A stretch of 48,451 nucleotides of DNA from an uncultured bacterium (GCA_949298795.1 CASFXV010000009.1:1-48451); one strand, 5' to 3'; positions 34,410 through 43,236 are shown, numbered from the stretch's first letter. Made by a program: numbers and translations. Notes: a model not told the origin generated them from the sequence alone.

Positions 34410-35216
34410 TTATAACGCCCTTAATTTCCCTTCCCATGAGAGCTTTTCTTTCTGCACAGATATTTTGCCTTCTGCGGCCTTGCTAAGCATATCATATGCC
34501 TGGCTGAAAGCGGATTTATTGGCCCAGGTCAATGCGGCTTGGCCGTCTTTTGTTTGTGCTGTAATGTTTTGAGGGCAGGCTTTTAATACTTTCTGTAATA
34601 TTTTTAATCCGTCCGGGTTGTTGTCTTTGGCGGACAGCACAGCCATGTGCAGCGGGGTTACCCCGTCTTTGTCTTTTACGCAAGGGTCCGCGCCGCGTTC
34701 CAGCAAGCGTTCCGCGGCGGAGGTTTTCCCGTCGCGCAGTAAAATCATCAAAGCGGTGGCGCCCTCGTCATCTTTTTTATTTAAGAACCGTTGGGCTTTT
34801 GGCCCGGGGGCCGCCGGGCCTTCATTCATAGCGGCGTAACCTACTTTTATCCCCCGCGCCGTTTCTAAAGAAAGAAAGCGTTTAAGCAAGCTGTCTACAA
34901 ATTCTCCGTTAGCGGCATAGAAGAGCGCGGTGCGGCCTAATCTGTCCTCTTGGACGATTTGCATCGGGGACGTGGCCAAAGAAAGGACTTTATCCAACAA
35001 TTCTTTGGGGCCAAATTCCGCCGCGCGCATTAAAAATTCTTTTTTAAAGAGCTGTTCCCTTTCATAGCCGGAGATTGGCAAATTATGGGTATAGTTCGTT
35101 TCTACAATAGAAATGGTATCTTTGTATTGGCGCATAAATTCCTGTGCATCATACGCTTGTGCGGCCAAGGCGCAAGTTAAAACAGCGGTACTGCATATCA
35201 TCCATTTTTTTATCAT
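34410..35216 (-). CDS. Exported ankyrin-repeat protein
   Basis: A 268-residue protein starting at the ATG at 35216, with a signal peptide (residues 1-20, ending ALAAQA before YDAQ). Ankyrin-type repeats are visible at about 92-117 (GRTALFYAA), 151-184 (GATALMILLRDG...GADPCVKD), 185-218 (GVTPLHMAV) and 222-248 (GQAALTWA). These stack to form a protein-binding surface. A periplasmic location is unusual for ankyrins but is seen in bacteria. An alternative ATG 21 bases upstream only adds a basic leader. A terminator for upstream transcription ends 24 bases before the start; TATACT at 35274-35279 could be its own promoter. Confidence 0.8.
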   Translation of the reverse strand: MIKKWMICSTAVLTCALAAQAYDAQEFMRQYKDTISIVETNYTHNLPISGYEREQLFKKEFLMRAAEFGPKELLDKVLSLATSPMQIVQEDRLGRTALFYAANGEFVDSLLKRFLSLETARGIKVGYAAMNEGPAAPGPKAQRFLNKKDDEGATALMILLRDGKTSAAERLLERGADPCVKDKDGVTPLHMAVLSAKDNNPDGLKILQKVLKACPQNITAQTKDGQAALTWANKSAFSQAYDMLSKAAEGKISVQKEKLSWEGKLRAL

Positions 35217-35239
35217 CTTCTTTTTCCTCTTGTCCAATT

Positions 35240-35273
35240 AAAAAACCGGCCCTTTTTTCTTAGGAGCCGGTTT
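35240..35273 (-). terminator. Terminator upstream of the ankyrin gene
   Basis: AAACCGGC/GCCGGTTT stem with T-run on the minus strand. It lies 23 bases after the stop of the small frame 35296-35421, and just before the ankyrin gene. It could instead act as an attenuator. Confidence 0.7.
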
Positions 35274-35295
35274 AGTATATATACAAAAATTTATT

Positions 35296-35421
35296 TTAAA
35301 ATGTTCCGCTCCTTAATTTTTTTGCGTGTTTAAACATAAACATAGAATACGCAAAATAACGCACGCCCCCGGTAATTAGGGCGTGAATGCGGTTAATGTT
35401 TAGAGCGGTGTTTCTATTCAT
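35296..35421 (-). CDS. Possible 41-residue protein
   Basis: An uninterrupted ATG-to-TAA frame of 41 codons in the 305-base stretch between the ankyrin and PQ-loop-like genes. The product has a polar start, a central aromatic and hydrophobic segment (ALITGGVRYFAYSMFMF) and a basic end (KHAKKLRSG). It is followed by a terminator at the usual distance. Against it: no ribosome-binding site, and a promoter-like TTGACT-17-TATACA (35421-35449) whose -10 overlaps the ATG, so it would have to be leaderless or use another promoter. A 7-base inverted repeat (35362-35368 with 35379-35385) lies within it. Its family is not recognised. Confidence 0.42.
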   Translation of the reverse strand: MNRNTALNINRIHALITGGVRYFAYSMFMFKHAKKLRSGTF

Positions 35422-35521
35422 GTATATTATTGTACTTAATTTTAGTCAATTTGTTGCAAATTTTTTTAAAAATATTTTAACAGCAGTATTTTTCCGTCTG
35501 AGAAATAAAATTTTTACAAAG

Positions 35522-35836
35522 TTATGGCAGCGCCTTTTTTTGGCTGCGGCGTTTGCGGGCTTGCTGGCGCAGACTGCGAAAAGCGTCCAGCTTGGTGTAG
35601 CGTATCATGAGGAAAAAGTCTATTCCCACCATCACAAAGTTTAATACATACAGCCAAAAAACCCAGTCAAAATTATGCAAAATTTTATGAATCATTCCGC
35701 AAATATAGGCAAATTCAATGGTAATCATAAACAGAAAGCTTTTGCCCGCGGCGGTTTTGGTGCGCAGTGAACGCGAAATATTAAACGGCCATGCCAAACC
35801 AAATCCCAACATCATTAATGCTTCAAAAATGCTCAT
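35522..35836 (-). CDS. Small PQ-loop-like membrane protein
   Basis: A 104-residue protein with three predicted helices (about 5-20, 31-50, 57-80) and a very basic C-terminal tail (QARKRRSQKK). The first helix ends in AWPFNISRSLRTKTAAGKS, resembling the PQ-loop/SemiSWEET pattern (P-x-x-I-x-x-x-x-x-K-(S/T)-x-x-G-x-S), although Pro-Gln itself is Pro-Phe here. SemiSWEETs are small sugar transporters that work as dimers; transport here is only suggested by fold likeness. AAGGAAAG-like ribosome-binding site upstream. Confidence 0.65.
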   Translation of the reverse strand: MSIFEALMMLGFGLAWPFNISRSLRTKTAAGKSFLFMITIEFAYICGMIHKILHNFDWVFWLYVLNFVMVGIDFFLMIRYTKLDAFRSLRQQARKRRSQKKALP

Positions 35837-35922
35837 ATCTTTCCTTCTGTAGGAGGCCCCCTTTTTTAATAACAGGCGGTCCTTTATCCATATTTTATCT
35901 TTTTCATACCCAGACGGACAAT

Positions 35923-36639
35923 TTACTTTCCGCCCGTGTAGGAGCGAAGCAGCGTTTCTTCTTTAGCTAAGGCGGCGCGGAACTGCTCCTGCAGCTGAGG
36001 CGGAAAGCTTTTAAACATTTGGGAAGAAATAATCCCGCGCGCAAACGCCGTGCTTTGTTCGTAAGCCAGTTTTTCTTTTTGGGCTTCTGCGGCGAACGCT
36101 AGTTTAGGTTCCTGCAGGTAGTGATACACGTGGCCGTATATTTCATGGGCCAATACTACCGCCACCCGGGCTGTAATATAGTGCGTGGAATGATTGGTTG
36201 TAAAATCGTCTGTAGGGATAAAAACGGTATGAATGTATTTTTTATCCGGCGTTTGTTGGGTAACGGTTAAACCGTTTGCTTTTTTAAAAGCCAGTTGGGG
36301 GTGTTTGCTTTTTGCCAGTTGGGCGGCAATATTGGCCCGCGTATCAAATATTACTTGTACGGTGATAACGTCCGGAAAAGCGGCTTGGGGAATATCGGTA
36401 AAGTCAGGGGCTTGGGCATAGGGCTTAGCCAGTTGCACCAATGCCAACGCGCTGGCCACGGCGCTGAATTGTTCTTTGGGAAGAGCCTGTAAGCTGTTGG
36501 TGTGCAGGGTAAATAATTTAGGGGTGTTTTGCACCGCTTGTTCTACTGCAAAAGCCGCCGTTTGGGCGGGAGAAAAAGCGGCGTGCGCGGGAATAAGCGC
36601 TGCGCCGCAGGTGAATAATAAAAAAAGGAGACGTTTCAT
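35923..36639 (-). CDS. Secreted protein with HExxxH metal-binding motif
   Basis: A 238-residue exported protein: signal peptide at residues 1-20 (ending PAHA before AFSP), no further helices in the membrane. Near residue 163 is AHEIYGHVYHY, an H-E-x3-H motif, i.e. one residue longer than the classical zincin HExxH but the same spacing as in TldD-type proteases. A helical Glu-rich C-terminal part could supply further ligands. Metal-dependent hydrolase is a reasonable guess; substrate unknown. I start at the ATG at 36639; the longer frame to 36783 crosses a terminator and the neighbouring gene. No ribosome-binding site; a -10 box lies 8 bases upstream. Confidence 0.7.
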   Translation of the reverse strand: MKRLLFLLFTCGAALIPAHAAFSPAQTAAFAVEQAVQNTPKLFTLHTNSLQALPKEQFSAVASALALVQLAKPYAQAPDFTDIPQAAFPDVITVQVIFDTRANIAAQLAKSKHPQLAFKKANGLTVTQQTPDKKYIHTVFIPTDDFTTNHSTHYITARVAVVLAHEIYGHVYHYLQEPKLAFAAEAQKEKLAYEQSTAFARGIISSQMFKSFPPQLQEQFRAALAKEETLLRSYTGGK

Positions 36640-36647
36640 ATACTTAC

Positions 36648-36677
36648 AGAATAGCTGTTTATATAGAAGCGGGACAA
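36648..36677 (-). promoter_or_regulatory. Promoter next to the HExxxH gene start
   Basis: Minus-strand TTGTCC (reverse of 36672-36677) and TATTCT (reverse of 36648-36653), 18-base spacer, 8 bases before the ATG at 36639. Confidence 0.5.
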
Positions 36678-36683
36678 GGGACA

Positions 36684-36710
36684 AAAGGCCCAGCTTTACG
36701 CTGGGCCTTT
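36684..36710 (-). terminator. Terminator after threonine aldolase
   Basis: AAAGGCCCAGC and GCTGGGCCTTT around a 5-base loop; a short T-run on the minus strand. Confidence 0.85.
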
Positions 36711-36716
36711 GTGTGT

Positions 36717-37751
36717 TTATAAAGAAGCGATGTCTTTTTCCAACGCGGCCACATTTTCTTCCGTTGTGGCCCAGCTGGTGCAAACACGTATGACCGTATG
36801 TTCCGCGTCCGGGTGGCCGAAATGGGCAATGACGTATTTTCCTTCCAATTTCTTTACCAACTCGTTAGGTAGAATGGGGAACTGCTGGTTGGTGGGTGAA
36901 TTATACAGCAACGGGAAGCCGGCTTTTTGAAAGGCTTTTTTAATGCGCGCGGCAAATTCATTGGCCCGGCGGGCGATGTTTAAATATAGGTCGTCCTCAA
37001 ACAAAGTTAAGAACTGAAGGCCCAGCAGCCAGCCTTTAGCCAGCATGGCTCCGCGCTGTTTGATGTAGTAACGAAAATCCGCCTGAAGGGCCGGATTTAG
37101 TATGACAACCGCCTCCCCAAACAGGGCCCCCACCTTGGTTCCTCCGATATAAAACACGTCGCACAAAGAGGCCAGCTCCGGCAAAGAAACCGTATTCTTT
37201 TTGGCGGTTAAGGCGTATCCCAGGCGGGCGCCGTCTACAAATAAGAACAAATTGTTTTTTTGGCACACCTCATGCAGTTCTTGCAATTCCTGTTTAGTGT
37301 ATAAAGTGCCGTATTCGGTGGGGAAAGAAACATACACCATTTTGGGTTGGGCGGCAAATTCCGGGTTGTCATCGGCGTAGTGGGCGTCGCACACTTGCTG
37401 TACTTGCGCGGCGGAAATTTTGCCGTCAATTGCGGGCAGGGGGATAATCCGGTGGCCGGTGGCTTCTATCGCGCCGGTTTCATGCACGTTGATGTGTCCG
37501 GAATCGGCCGACAGTACGCATTGATAAGGTTTTAAAGCGGATGCGATAACGGTTAAGTTGGTCTGCGTCCCGCCTACTAAAAAATGGACGGCTGCCTGCG
37601 GGGCTTGGCATTTGGCGCGGATAAGGTCTGCCGCTTGGCGGCAGTAATGGTCTTCCCCATAACCGGGGATTTGTTCCATATTGGTTTTAGATAAACGCTC
37701 TAAAATAGCCGGGTGAGTGCCCTCATTGTAATCGCAATTAAATCGAATCAT
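36717..37751 (-). CDS. ltaE: Low-specificity L-threonine aldolase family enzyme
   Basis: A 344-residue PLP-dependent enzyme splitting threonine/allo-threonine into glycine and acetaldehyde. The PLP lysine is in GGTKVGAL near residue 204; the preceding Asp-rich FVDGARLGYAL near 170 holds the cofactor ring, and the N-terminal HFLVGGTQTN near 56 binds the phosphate. The opening RFNCDYNEGTHPAILERL is typical of a short anaerobe-type subfamily, where an early Glu/Asp replaces the longer E. coli lead. AGGA is upstream of the ATG. Stand-alone unit with its own terminator. Confidence 0.92.
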   Translation of the reverse strand: MIRFNCDYNEGTHPAILERLSKTNMEQIPGYGEDHYCRQAADLIRAKCQAPQAAVHFLVGGTQTNLTVIASALKPYQCVLSADSGHINVHETGAIEATGHRIIPLPAIDGKISAAQVQQVCDAHYADDNPEFAAQPKMVYVSFPTEYGTLYTKQELQELHEVCQKNNLFLFVDGARLGYALTAKKNTVSLPELASLCDVFYIGGTKVGALFGEAVVILNPALQADFRYYIKQRGAMLAKGWLLGLQFLTLFEDDLYLNIARRANEFAARIKKAFQKAGFPLLYNSPTNQQFPILPNELVKKLEGKYVIAHFGHPDAEHTVIRVCTSWATTEENVAALEKDIASL

Positions 37752-37846
37752 ACTTTTCCTGTTTGGTAAAACTTTGAAATTAACAAGCTCCTGTCCTATA
37801 TATATTATACCTCTTTATGGAATGTATACGCGGCAAAGGGTTAAAT

Positions 37847-37877
37847 AAAAACGGCCCGCTTAAAGCGCGGGCCGTTT
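37847..37877 (-). terminator. Terminator after the autotransporter gene
   Basis: ACGGCCCG/CGGGCCGT stem with flanking A/T runs. Confidence 0.9.
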
Positions 37878-37891
37878 GAGCGGGGATTGGT

Positions 37892-40870
37892 TTAAAAACG
37901 CAAGACTCCCTGCGCTTTAACGCCCCAGCCTTCCATTTGCCCCCCTTCTACAAAACCGGAAAGGTTTGCCAAAAGGCCTTTAGCTTCATTATTGTAGTTG
38001 ATGGCTAAAGTGGCGCGCCCGGTGGTGCCTCTTAAGGAAACGCCGTCTAACCGGTGGTTTTCCACTTCCGCCAGGCCTTGGCCGTTAAATTCATGCAACA
38101 GTTCCGCCTTGATTTGCGGGGCAAAATAACCAAAAGCCAGAAATTCCGGCTGGAAGTTTATCCCCAGGGTGCCCAGCAGGCTGTCGCTGCCGGAAAGATA
38201 GATATTTTCCCCCAGATTGTCCGTTAAATTTTTTCCTTGGATATGCGTCCAACGCAGGCGGGCGTCCGCCCATAAAGAGGGGATAAACTTGTATTGGGCA
38301 GCGGTTTGCAGAGAGGTAAACACGCTTTCATAATCAAAGCTGGCGCCCGTTTGGTAAGAGCCGCCGTAGCTGGTGGTTTGCCAGCCTACGCGCGCGTCCG
38401 CCAGCAGGCGTAAATTTTCCGTTCCGTTCCAGGCGCCAAATAATCCGCCGGCCCAAGAGGCGGCGTAACTGGCTGAATGAACGGGATAAGTATTGTAATC
38501 CCCATAGGCGTAACGGGCATACAGCCCGCCCAGCCAGTCGGCCGTTTGGGTATACAAGCCGGCTAAAACGGTGGTGGCGTGCAGGCGGATGCCGCTGCCG
38601 GTTTCATGGGTGGCGTTTTCGTAACTGCTTTGCAGGAAGGTGCCGGTTTCTTGTCCGCTTTGTACGGCGTTGTTTAAGGCTTCGCTAAGCAGTCCGTCCC
38701 CGGCGTTGGCTAACGCCAAGGCGGCCATGGCGGTTTGTGCGTAGGTTTCCGCCCGCTGGGAAGAAAACCCGCCGGAAAGCAGCCAGGCGGTCCAGCCGTC
38801 CGCTTGTTGTTCCGGGGTTAAGGCGTAGGTGTATACGCCGGAGTCTACCGAGTGCAGCAAGAAAGAAGAATTTTCATCCGGCGTACGTATCATAATATGT
38901 CCGTTTACGTCATTAATGCCTTGCACGTATACATCGGCTTGCGCTACGTCTTGCGCAAACGTAACCGACGTGTCCGCCCCGGAAATAATGTACGGCCGGT
39001 CAAACCCGCTTACGTTTAGTTCTTGCGTGCTTTGAAAGTTAAGCAGCGTCAGCTGGTTGTTTCCGCCTTCGCCCCCATAGACGGTGCCGGAGATGTCGCT
39101 TTGTCCGGCCAGGGTAACGGTGTTATTGCCGCCTTGCGCGGCGGACGCGGCGTATACGTCCCCGGTGACGGAGGAGTTGTTGATGATGACTTGGTTCCAG
39201 CCGGCGGTGGAGTTTGTTCCTTCCGCCAAGCCGCCGTAAACACTGCCGTTTACGTGGGAGTCCGTCAGCCATAAACGGTTGTAATTGGCGGAGGTATAAT
39301 CCCCCAGGGCGGCCCCGCCGTATGCGTTGCCGGTTAGGGTGGAAGAATCCAAATGCATCAAGTTGGCCCAAGCGGTGGAAAGGGTGGTGTCTGTTACTCC
39401 GTTGGGATTGACGTCATCTTGTTGGGACACTAAACCGCCGTATACATTGGCGTTGATTTGGCTTTCTGTGGCGGAAAGGGTGTTGGTGTTGGCTTGATAG
39501 CCGATGGCGAGGTCTTGTTGGCCTTGCGCCGTAAGCGTTTGCCGCTCATGCACGGCCCAGCCTCCGGCCAAGGTGGCGGCGGAGGCGGTGGCATCCGTCA
39601 GCGTGACGCGGTTGCTGTTGGCCCAGCCGCTTAAGTTTTTGGCGCCGGCAATTTCCGCCGTGCTGTTACCGGCAGTTGCCCCGGTTATGGTAAGGGTGTT
39701 GTTTTCGGCGGCGGTTTGCACCGTGTTCCAAGAAACGGTGGTGTCGTTTACCTGTACGCGCGCGTTAGAGATATGCGTTCCGTACACGTTGCCTTGGGCG
39801 GAAGAGCCGCCGGCAATTTCTACTAAATTTCCGCGCGCCTGCACGCTGTGGCTTTGCGCCCCGTAAATATTACCCGTAACGGTGGAGGCGTTGTAGAGGC
39901 GAACGCTGTTGTTGTTTGCCGTATTTTCTATGGTTTGCGGCTGTCCTCCGGCATAGAAAATATTTTGCCCAAAAGAAACACCGTATAAATTGTCTGCGGT
40001 GGAACCTGTCAATAAAATACTGTTTCCGTTAGTGGTTAAACCGCCAAATGCGCCGATAACGTCATTTACTTGGGAAGAAGAAATAGAAACGGAGTTATTG
40101 TTATTGGTGAGAGGGTCCGTAATGCTGGTCTCCCAGTTAGCGGCATAACTGGTAGCGCCTACAATCAGCCCGCTGACTGCGGAATTGGATACTTGTATTG
40201 AATTGCCCTCTAAATGGCTGCCCGCTAAATATAAGGAATAAGCCGAAACCAAGTTGTTCCCTATGCCGTTCTGAGAGTCTGTTATAATGATTTGGTTTCC
40301 GGAGGCTTCCCCGTTGGATATAGTTCCTCCGTAAATTGTGTAGAGGGAGGCTTCCGGCGCCAAATCGCCGGCGGCTTGTACCCGGTCCGTCGCCATGCTG
40401 GAAAGCACATAAACATCGCCGTCCTGCTCATCATAACGGTGTTCCGCCTGGTAACCTGTCAGCGTGGTAATAGCCTCCAGCGGAGCGTCTTTGTTTACTT
40501 GGGAGCCGGTAATGGAAACTTCATTGTTATTGGCCTGAAGCCCAAAGGTGGATTGTCCCGCCACAATATTGCGGTTTACCGTAGAATTAGAAATAGTTAT
40601 CGTGTTGTCGTTTGCGCTGTTGTATACCGCCCAACCGCCAACCACTTGCGCGTTATGCAGCGGGCTGTTGTTGTCTTGTATCGTGCTGCCGGTAATGATG
40701 ACTGTATTGCCGTTGGCGTTTTGCTGGCCGTGCCCGGCAACAATTTCGGTAGAACCGCTGACGGTTTCCCCGGCGTAAGTAAGCGTTTGATTGCTGTCGT
40801 CATCCGGCAATGCCCAGGCGGGCAGCGCCAGACAGGAGAAAAGGCTGATTAATAAATAATGTTTTTTCAT
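37892..40870 (-). CDS. Autotransporter outer-membrane protein
   Basis: A 992-residue type V autotransporter. Signal peptide 1-20 (ending LPAWA). The passenger, about 25-690, consists of many imperfect repeats of the form N-N-x-(V/I)-x-(I/L)-x-x-S-x-(V/T)-x-G-x-(V/I)-Y-G-G; YGG-like turns occur in IYGGT, LYGVS, IYGAQ, VYGTH, VYGGL, AYGGA, VYGGL and VYGGE. This predicts a right-handed beta-helix. Residues about 735-992 form the translocator barrel, with alternating strands and a terminal LRF (last residue Phe), as required for Bam insertion. No protease or lipase motif in the passenger, so adhesion or surface coat is likely. Start chosen at the ATG with GGGAG 8 bases upstream. Confidence 0.9.
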   Translation of the reverse strand: MKKHYLLISLFSCLALPAWALPDDDSNQTLTYAGETVSGSTEIVAGHGQQNANGNTVIITGSTIQDNNSPLHNAQVVGGWAVYNSANDNTITISNSTVNRNIVAGQSTFGLQANNNEVSITGSQVNKDAPLEAITTLTGYQAEHRYDEQDGDVYVLSSMATDRVQAAGDLAPEASLYTIYGGTISNGEASGNQIIITDSQNGIGNNLVSAYSLYLAGSHLEGNSIQVSNSAVSGLIVGATSYAANWETSITDPLTNNNNSVSISSSQVNDVIGAFGGLTTNGNSILLTGSTADNLYGVSFGQNIFYAGGQPQTIENTANNNSVRLYNASTVTGNIYGAQSHSVQARGNLVEIAGGSSAQGNVYGTHISNARVQVNDTTVSWNTVQTAAENNTLTITGATAGNSTAEIAGAKNLSGWANSNRVTLTDATASAATLAGGWAVHERQTLTAQGQQDLAIGYQANTNTLSATESQINANVYGGLVSQQDDVNPNGVTDTTLSTAWANLMHLDSSTLTGNAYGGAALGDYTSANYNRLWLTDSHVNGSVYGGLAEGTNSTAGWNQVIINNSSVTGDVYAASAAQGGNNTVTLAGQSDISGTVYGGEGGNNQLTLLNFQSTQELNVSGFDRPYIISGADTSVTFAQDVAQADVYVQGINDVNGHIMIRTPDENSSFLLHSVDSGVYTYALTPEQQADGWTAWLLSGGFSSQRAETYAQTAMAALALANAGDGLLSEALNNAVQSGQETGTFLQSSYENATHETGSGIRLHATTVLAGLYTQTADWLGGLYARYAYGDYNTYPVHSASYAASWAGGLFGAWNGTENLRLLADARVGWQTTSYGGSYQTGASFDYESVFTSLQTAAQYKFIPSLWADARLRWTHIQGKNLTDNLGENIYLSGSDSLLGTLGINFQPEFLAFGYFAPQIKAELLHEFNGQGLAEVENHRLDGVSLRGTTGRATLAINYNNEAKGLLANLSGFVEGGQMEGWGVKAQGVLRF

Positions 40871-40897
40871 TATAAAATCTCCCATATATGATTCCTT

Positions 40898-40903
40898 ATT
40901 ATA
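40898..40903 (-). promoter_or_regulatory. -10 box for the autotransporter gene
   Basis: Minus-strand TATAAT about 28 bases before the start; no convincing -35. The stretch 40904-41014 is very AT-rich with no other feature seen. Confidence 0.4.
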
Positions 40904-41014
40904 GGTTTTATTTTACAAATATACTAGAGTAATTTTTATATAAACCAAGATTATTTTAATAATATTTATTAATTATATTCATTTTATGTTTTTGCCTTCT
41001 TGGGCCGTATGTAT

Positions 41015-41056
41015 AAAAAATACCGGGAAAAGAACTTTTAGCTCTTTTCCCGGTAT
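41015..41056 (-). terminator. Terminator after the LtaS-like gene
   Basis: A 14-base inverted repeat (ATACCGGGAAAAGA at 41020-41033 with its complement at 41043-41056), followed on the minus strand by a T-run. Confidence 0.9.
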
Positions 41057-41080
41057 TTATAAAGGCAAAATCTAGGGGGG

Positions 41081-43093
41081 TTAATGGGTTTTGGGGGCTA
41101 ATTCCAGCCCGTGCAAAATGCGCCAAGCGGCAACGGTTTGAATATCTTTAGCGGTTTGATGAATTTGTTTTAATTCTTGGCTGGACGGCGCATTAGAAAC
41201 TTGCGGCAACAGTTCCAAGGTGTCAGAAGACAATTCCCCTATCGCGGCGTCATTTTCCCAATAATAGGCATGCAATGCTAAATTTTGGCCCAGCAGTAAA
41301 CTTTTTCCTAAGGAATAATATTCCGTTCCTTTAGGAAGGACCAATTCCAACACCGTGGCGGGTATATCCATGTGGCTTCCGGCGGCGTCAGCGGGCAGCA
41401 TGCTTTGATTGAGCCCTTTTCCTACAATTAACAGCGGAACGGACAGCCTCTCATACAAGGACGGGTTGGATTGCATGGTCCAGCGGTCGGCATGGTCTCC
41501 GGTAATGATGAACAGGCTGTCCGGGTATTTTTGGGACATGTCTTGTACAAATTGGGCTAGGTAGTGGTCCGCATATTGAAAGTGCTGCAGCCTTTGGATA
41601 AGCAAAGCTTTGTCTGCCGTTTCGTCCGGGATGAATTGGGCCATTTGTTCTTCATTGGGGATTTGCGGTTCCTGGCTCATATCCACCACCAGTGGGCTGT
41701 GATTAGAGCTGGTAAGAATTAAGTTAAAGGAAGGTTCTTCCGTAATATGCTGGGCTACTCCTTGCAGAAAGGCTTTGTCTTCCACTCCCCACACACCGCC
41801 TACACCGCCAAAATCGGCATAATAAAAGGATTCGTCTATTTGTTGGTTATTCATAAAAATGCCTACGTTTTCCCAAGATGGAAACCCACCGTAAAAAAAA
41901 CGCGTTTTGTACCCTTGCTTGCGCAGCTGGACGGACAGCGCCGTTTCATACGGTTTCTGGGCGGAAGGGCGATTGGCGGTTAATAAATTGATTTCCGGCA
42001 TGCCCAATAAAACGGATGTTAAACCAAACATAGTCCCGTTGGAGGCCGGCAGAAAATGAGGTATAAAAATACTGTCGTAGTTTTTTCTTAACAAGTTAAG
42101 CCCTTGGGCAATGGGTAACTGATTATATTTGTCCAGCAGAGGCCATAGCATATAGGTTTCTGCCACAATCACAAAAATATGGCGGGGTTTATCCATTTTG
42201 GGGCCGCCCGCTTGGTGCTGCAAAAGCGGGAGCAGCGAATCGTGTTTATATTCTTTTTCTCCCATTAAACGGGCTGCGGCTTCTTTTACAGCCTGGGGAG
42301 TAAGGTCTTTAAAAGAATTGGTAAATTGCTTATAGATGCGGCTGGCTTTGTACAAGGCTTGTATGTCGTCTAATATGGCTTCGTTTAACAGGTGCTGGGG
42401 CATACGCGCGGCGTTTTTCCAGTAAATAGAGCCGTTATAGGTAAAACTTCCGCCTTTGCGCACAAACACGGCAGTGGGCACCAGCAGCACGCAAATGCAT
42501 ACTACCGCCACCCATTTATGCCGAAGCGTCATCAGCGGTTGGGTGATGGGTTTTGCCAAGCGCAACCACCATTTAAAGCAGAATATCGCCACTGCCGCGC
42601 ATGCCAGTCCGCCCAACACGCGCCAAATGGCGTTATATTGCTGTATGGAGGTTTGCACAATGGCCCATACATCATCATGCAACGTGTTAAATACAAATGG
42701 GCCGAAGGCATTATTAAATTCATGATAATAAGGAATGCGGCTTTGGAACAGCAAAGAAAGGCCCGTTATACAAATACAGGCCCAAATAAAACGCATCCGC
42801 TGCGCTTGCCAGCGGGGGTAAAGCTGTTGCAACAGCGTGCCTAAAACAAAAGCCGGTAAGAATAACGCCCCGGCAGTTTTGAGGCTGATGCGCAGGCCGT
42901 ACCACATAGTTAGTGCAATGTCTTTGGCGGCAGTGGAGGGGAGAAGCAAGTCTTGAAAATGAATTAAAAAAGCGGCCCTGTAGATGGAAAGAAGTATAAG
43001 AATAAAAATAAAAAACAAACAGTCTTGTATAAAGTTGGAAATAAAAGCTGGGTATCTTTCAAAAGAGGTTTTTTGATGTTTGGCTGTTGGCAT
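41081..43093 (-). CDS. LTA synthase-like phosphatidylglycerol/sulfatase-fold transferase
   Basis: A 670-residue inner-membrane enzyme. Five helices span about residues 17-210; the large periplasmic domain has the sulfatase/alkaline-phosphatase fold. Likely catalytic parts: the metal-binding Glu in IVAETYM near 310, the nucleophile Thr in ASNGTMFG near 351, and GDHADRW near 533. The family includes lipoteichoic acid synthase and OpgB, which transfer glycerophosphate or phosphoethanolamine groups; in a diderm the acceptor is more likely a periplasmic glucan or lipopolysaccharide. I chose the ATG at 43093, with AGGGGA just upstream, over the longer frame to 43237 which runs into a tRNA terminator. 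TATAAT at 43155-43160 is a likely -10. Confidence 0.86.
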   Translation of the reverse strand: MPTAKHQKTSFERYPAFISNFIQDCLFFIFILILLSIYRAAFLIHFQDLLLPSTAAKDIALTMWYGLRISLKTAGALFLPAFVLGTLLQQLYPRWQAQRMRFIWACICITGLSLLFQSRIPYYHEFNNAFGPFVFNTLHDDVWAIVQTSIQQYNAIWRVLGGLACAAVAIFCFKWWLRLAKPITQPLMTLRHKWVAVVCICVLLVPTAVFVRKGGSFTYNGSIYWKNAARMPQHLLNEAILDDIQALYKASRIYKQFTNSFKDLTPQAVKEAAARLMGEKEYKHDSLLPLLQHQAGGPKMDKPRHIFVIVAETYMLWPLLDKYNQLPIAQGLNLLRKNYDSIFIPHFLPASNGTMFGLTSVLLGMPEINLLTANRPSAQKPYETALSVQLRKQGYKTRFFYGGFPSWENVGIFMNNQQIDESFYYADFGGVGGVWGVEDKAFLQGVAQHITEEPSFNLILTSSNHSPLVVDMSQEPQIPNEEQMAQFIPDETADKALLIQRLQHFQYADHYLAQFVQDMSQKYPDSLFIITGDHADRWTMQSNPSLYERLSVPLLIVGKGLNQSMLPADAAGSHMDIPATVLELVLPKGTEYYSLGKSLLLGQNLALHAYYWENDAAIGELSSDTLELLPQVSNAPSSQELKQIHQTAKDIQTVAAWRILHGLELAPKTH

Positions 43094-43236
43094 AAGTCCC
43101 CTGTACATTAGCGTATTTAAAAATAAATAAAAAGTATGTATAAGACAGCATATTATTATACCTAAATTGTATTCTACAAAAATAATTGGGAATACAAACG
43201 GACGGTTCCTTTGGTTACGGTGCCCGAAATGCAACA

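Noticed and set aside
35387..35644. An 85-codon plus-strand frame with a hydrophobic start
   Set aside because: Overlaps the PQ-loop-like gene and the 41-codon frame on the other strand; no ribosome-binding site, and its 3' half mirrors the basic tail of the opposite gene.
38800..40870. Repeat-rich DNA resembling a CRISPR array
   Set aside because: The periodicity is coding: imperfect beta-helix repeats in an intact autotransporter frame, without identical direct repeats.
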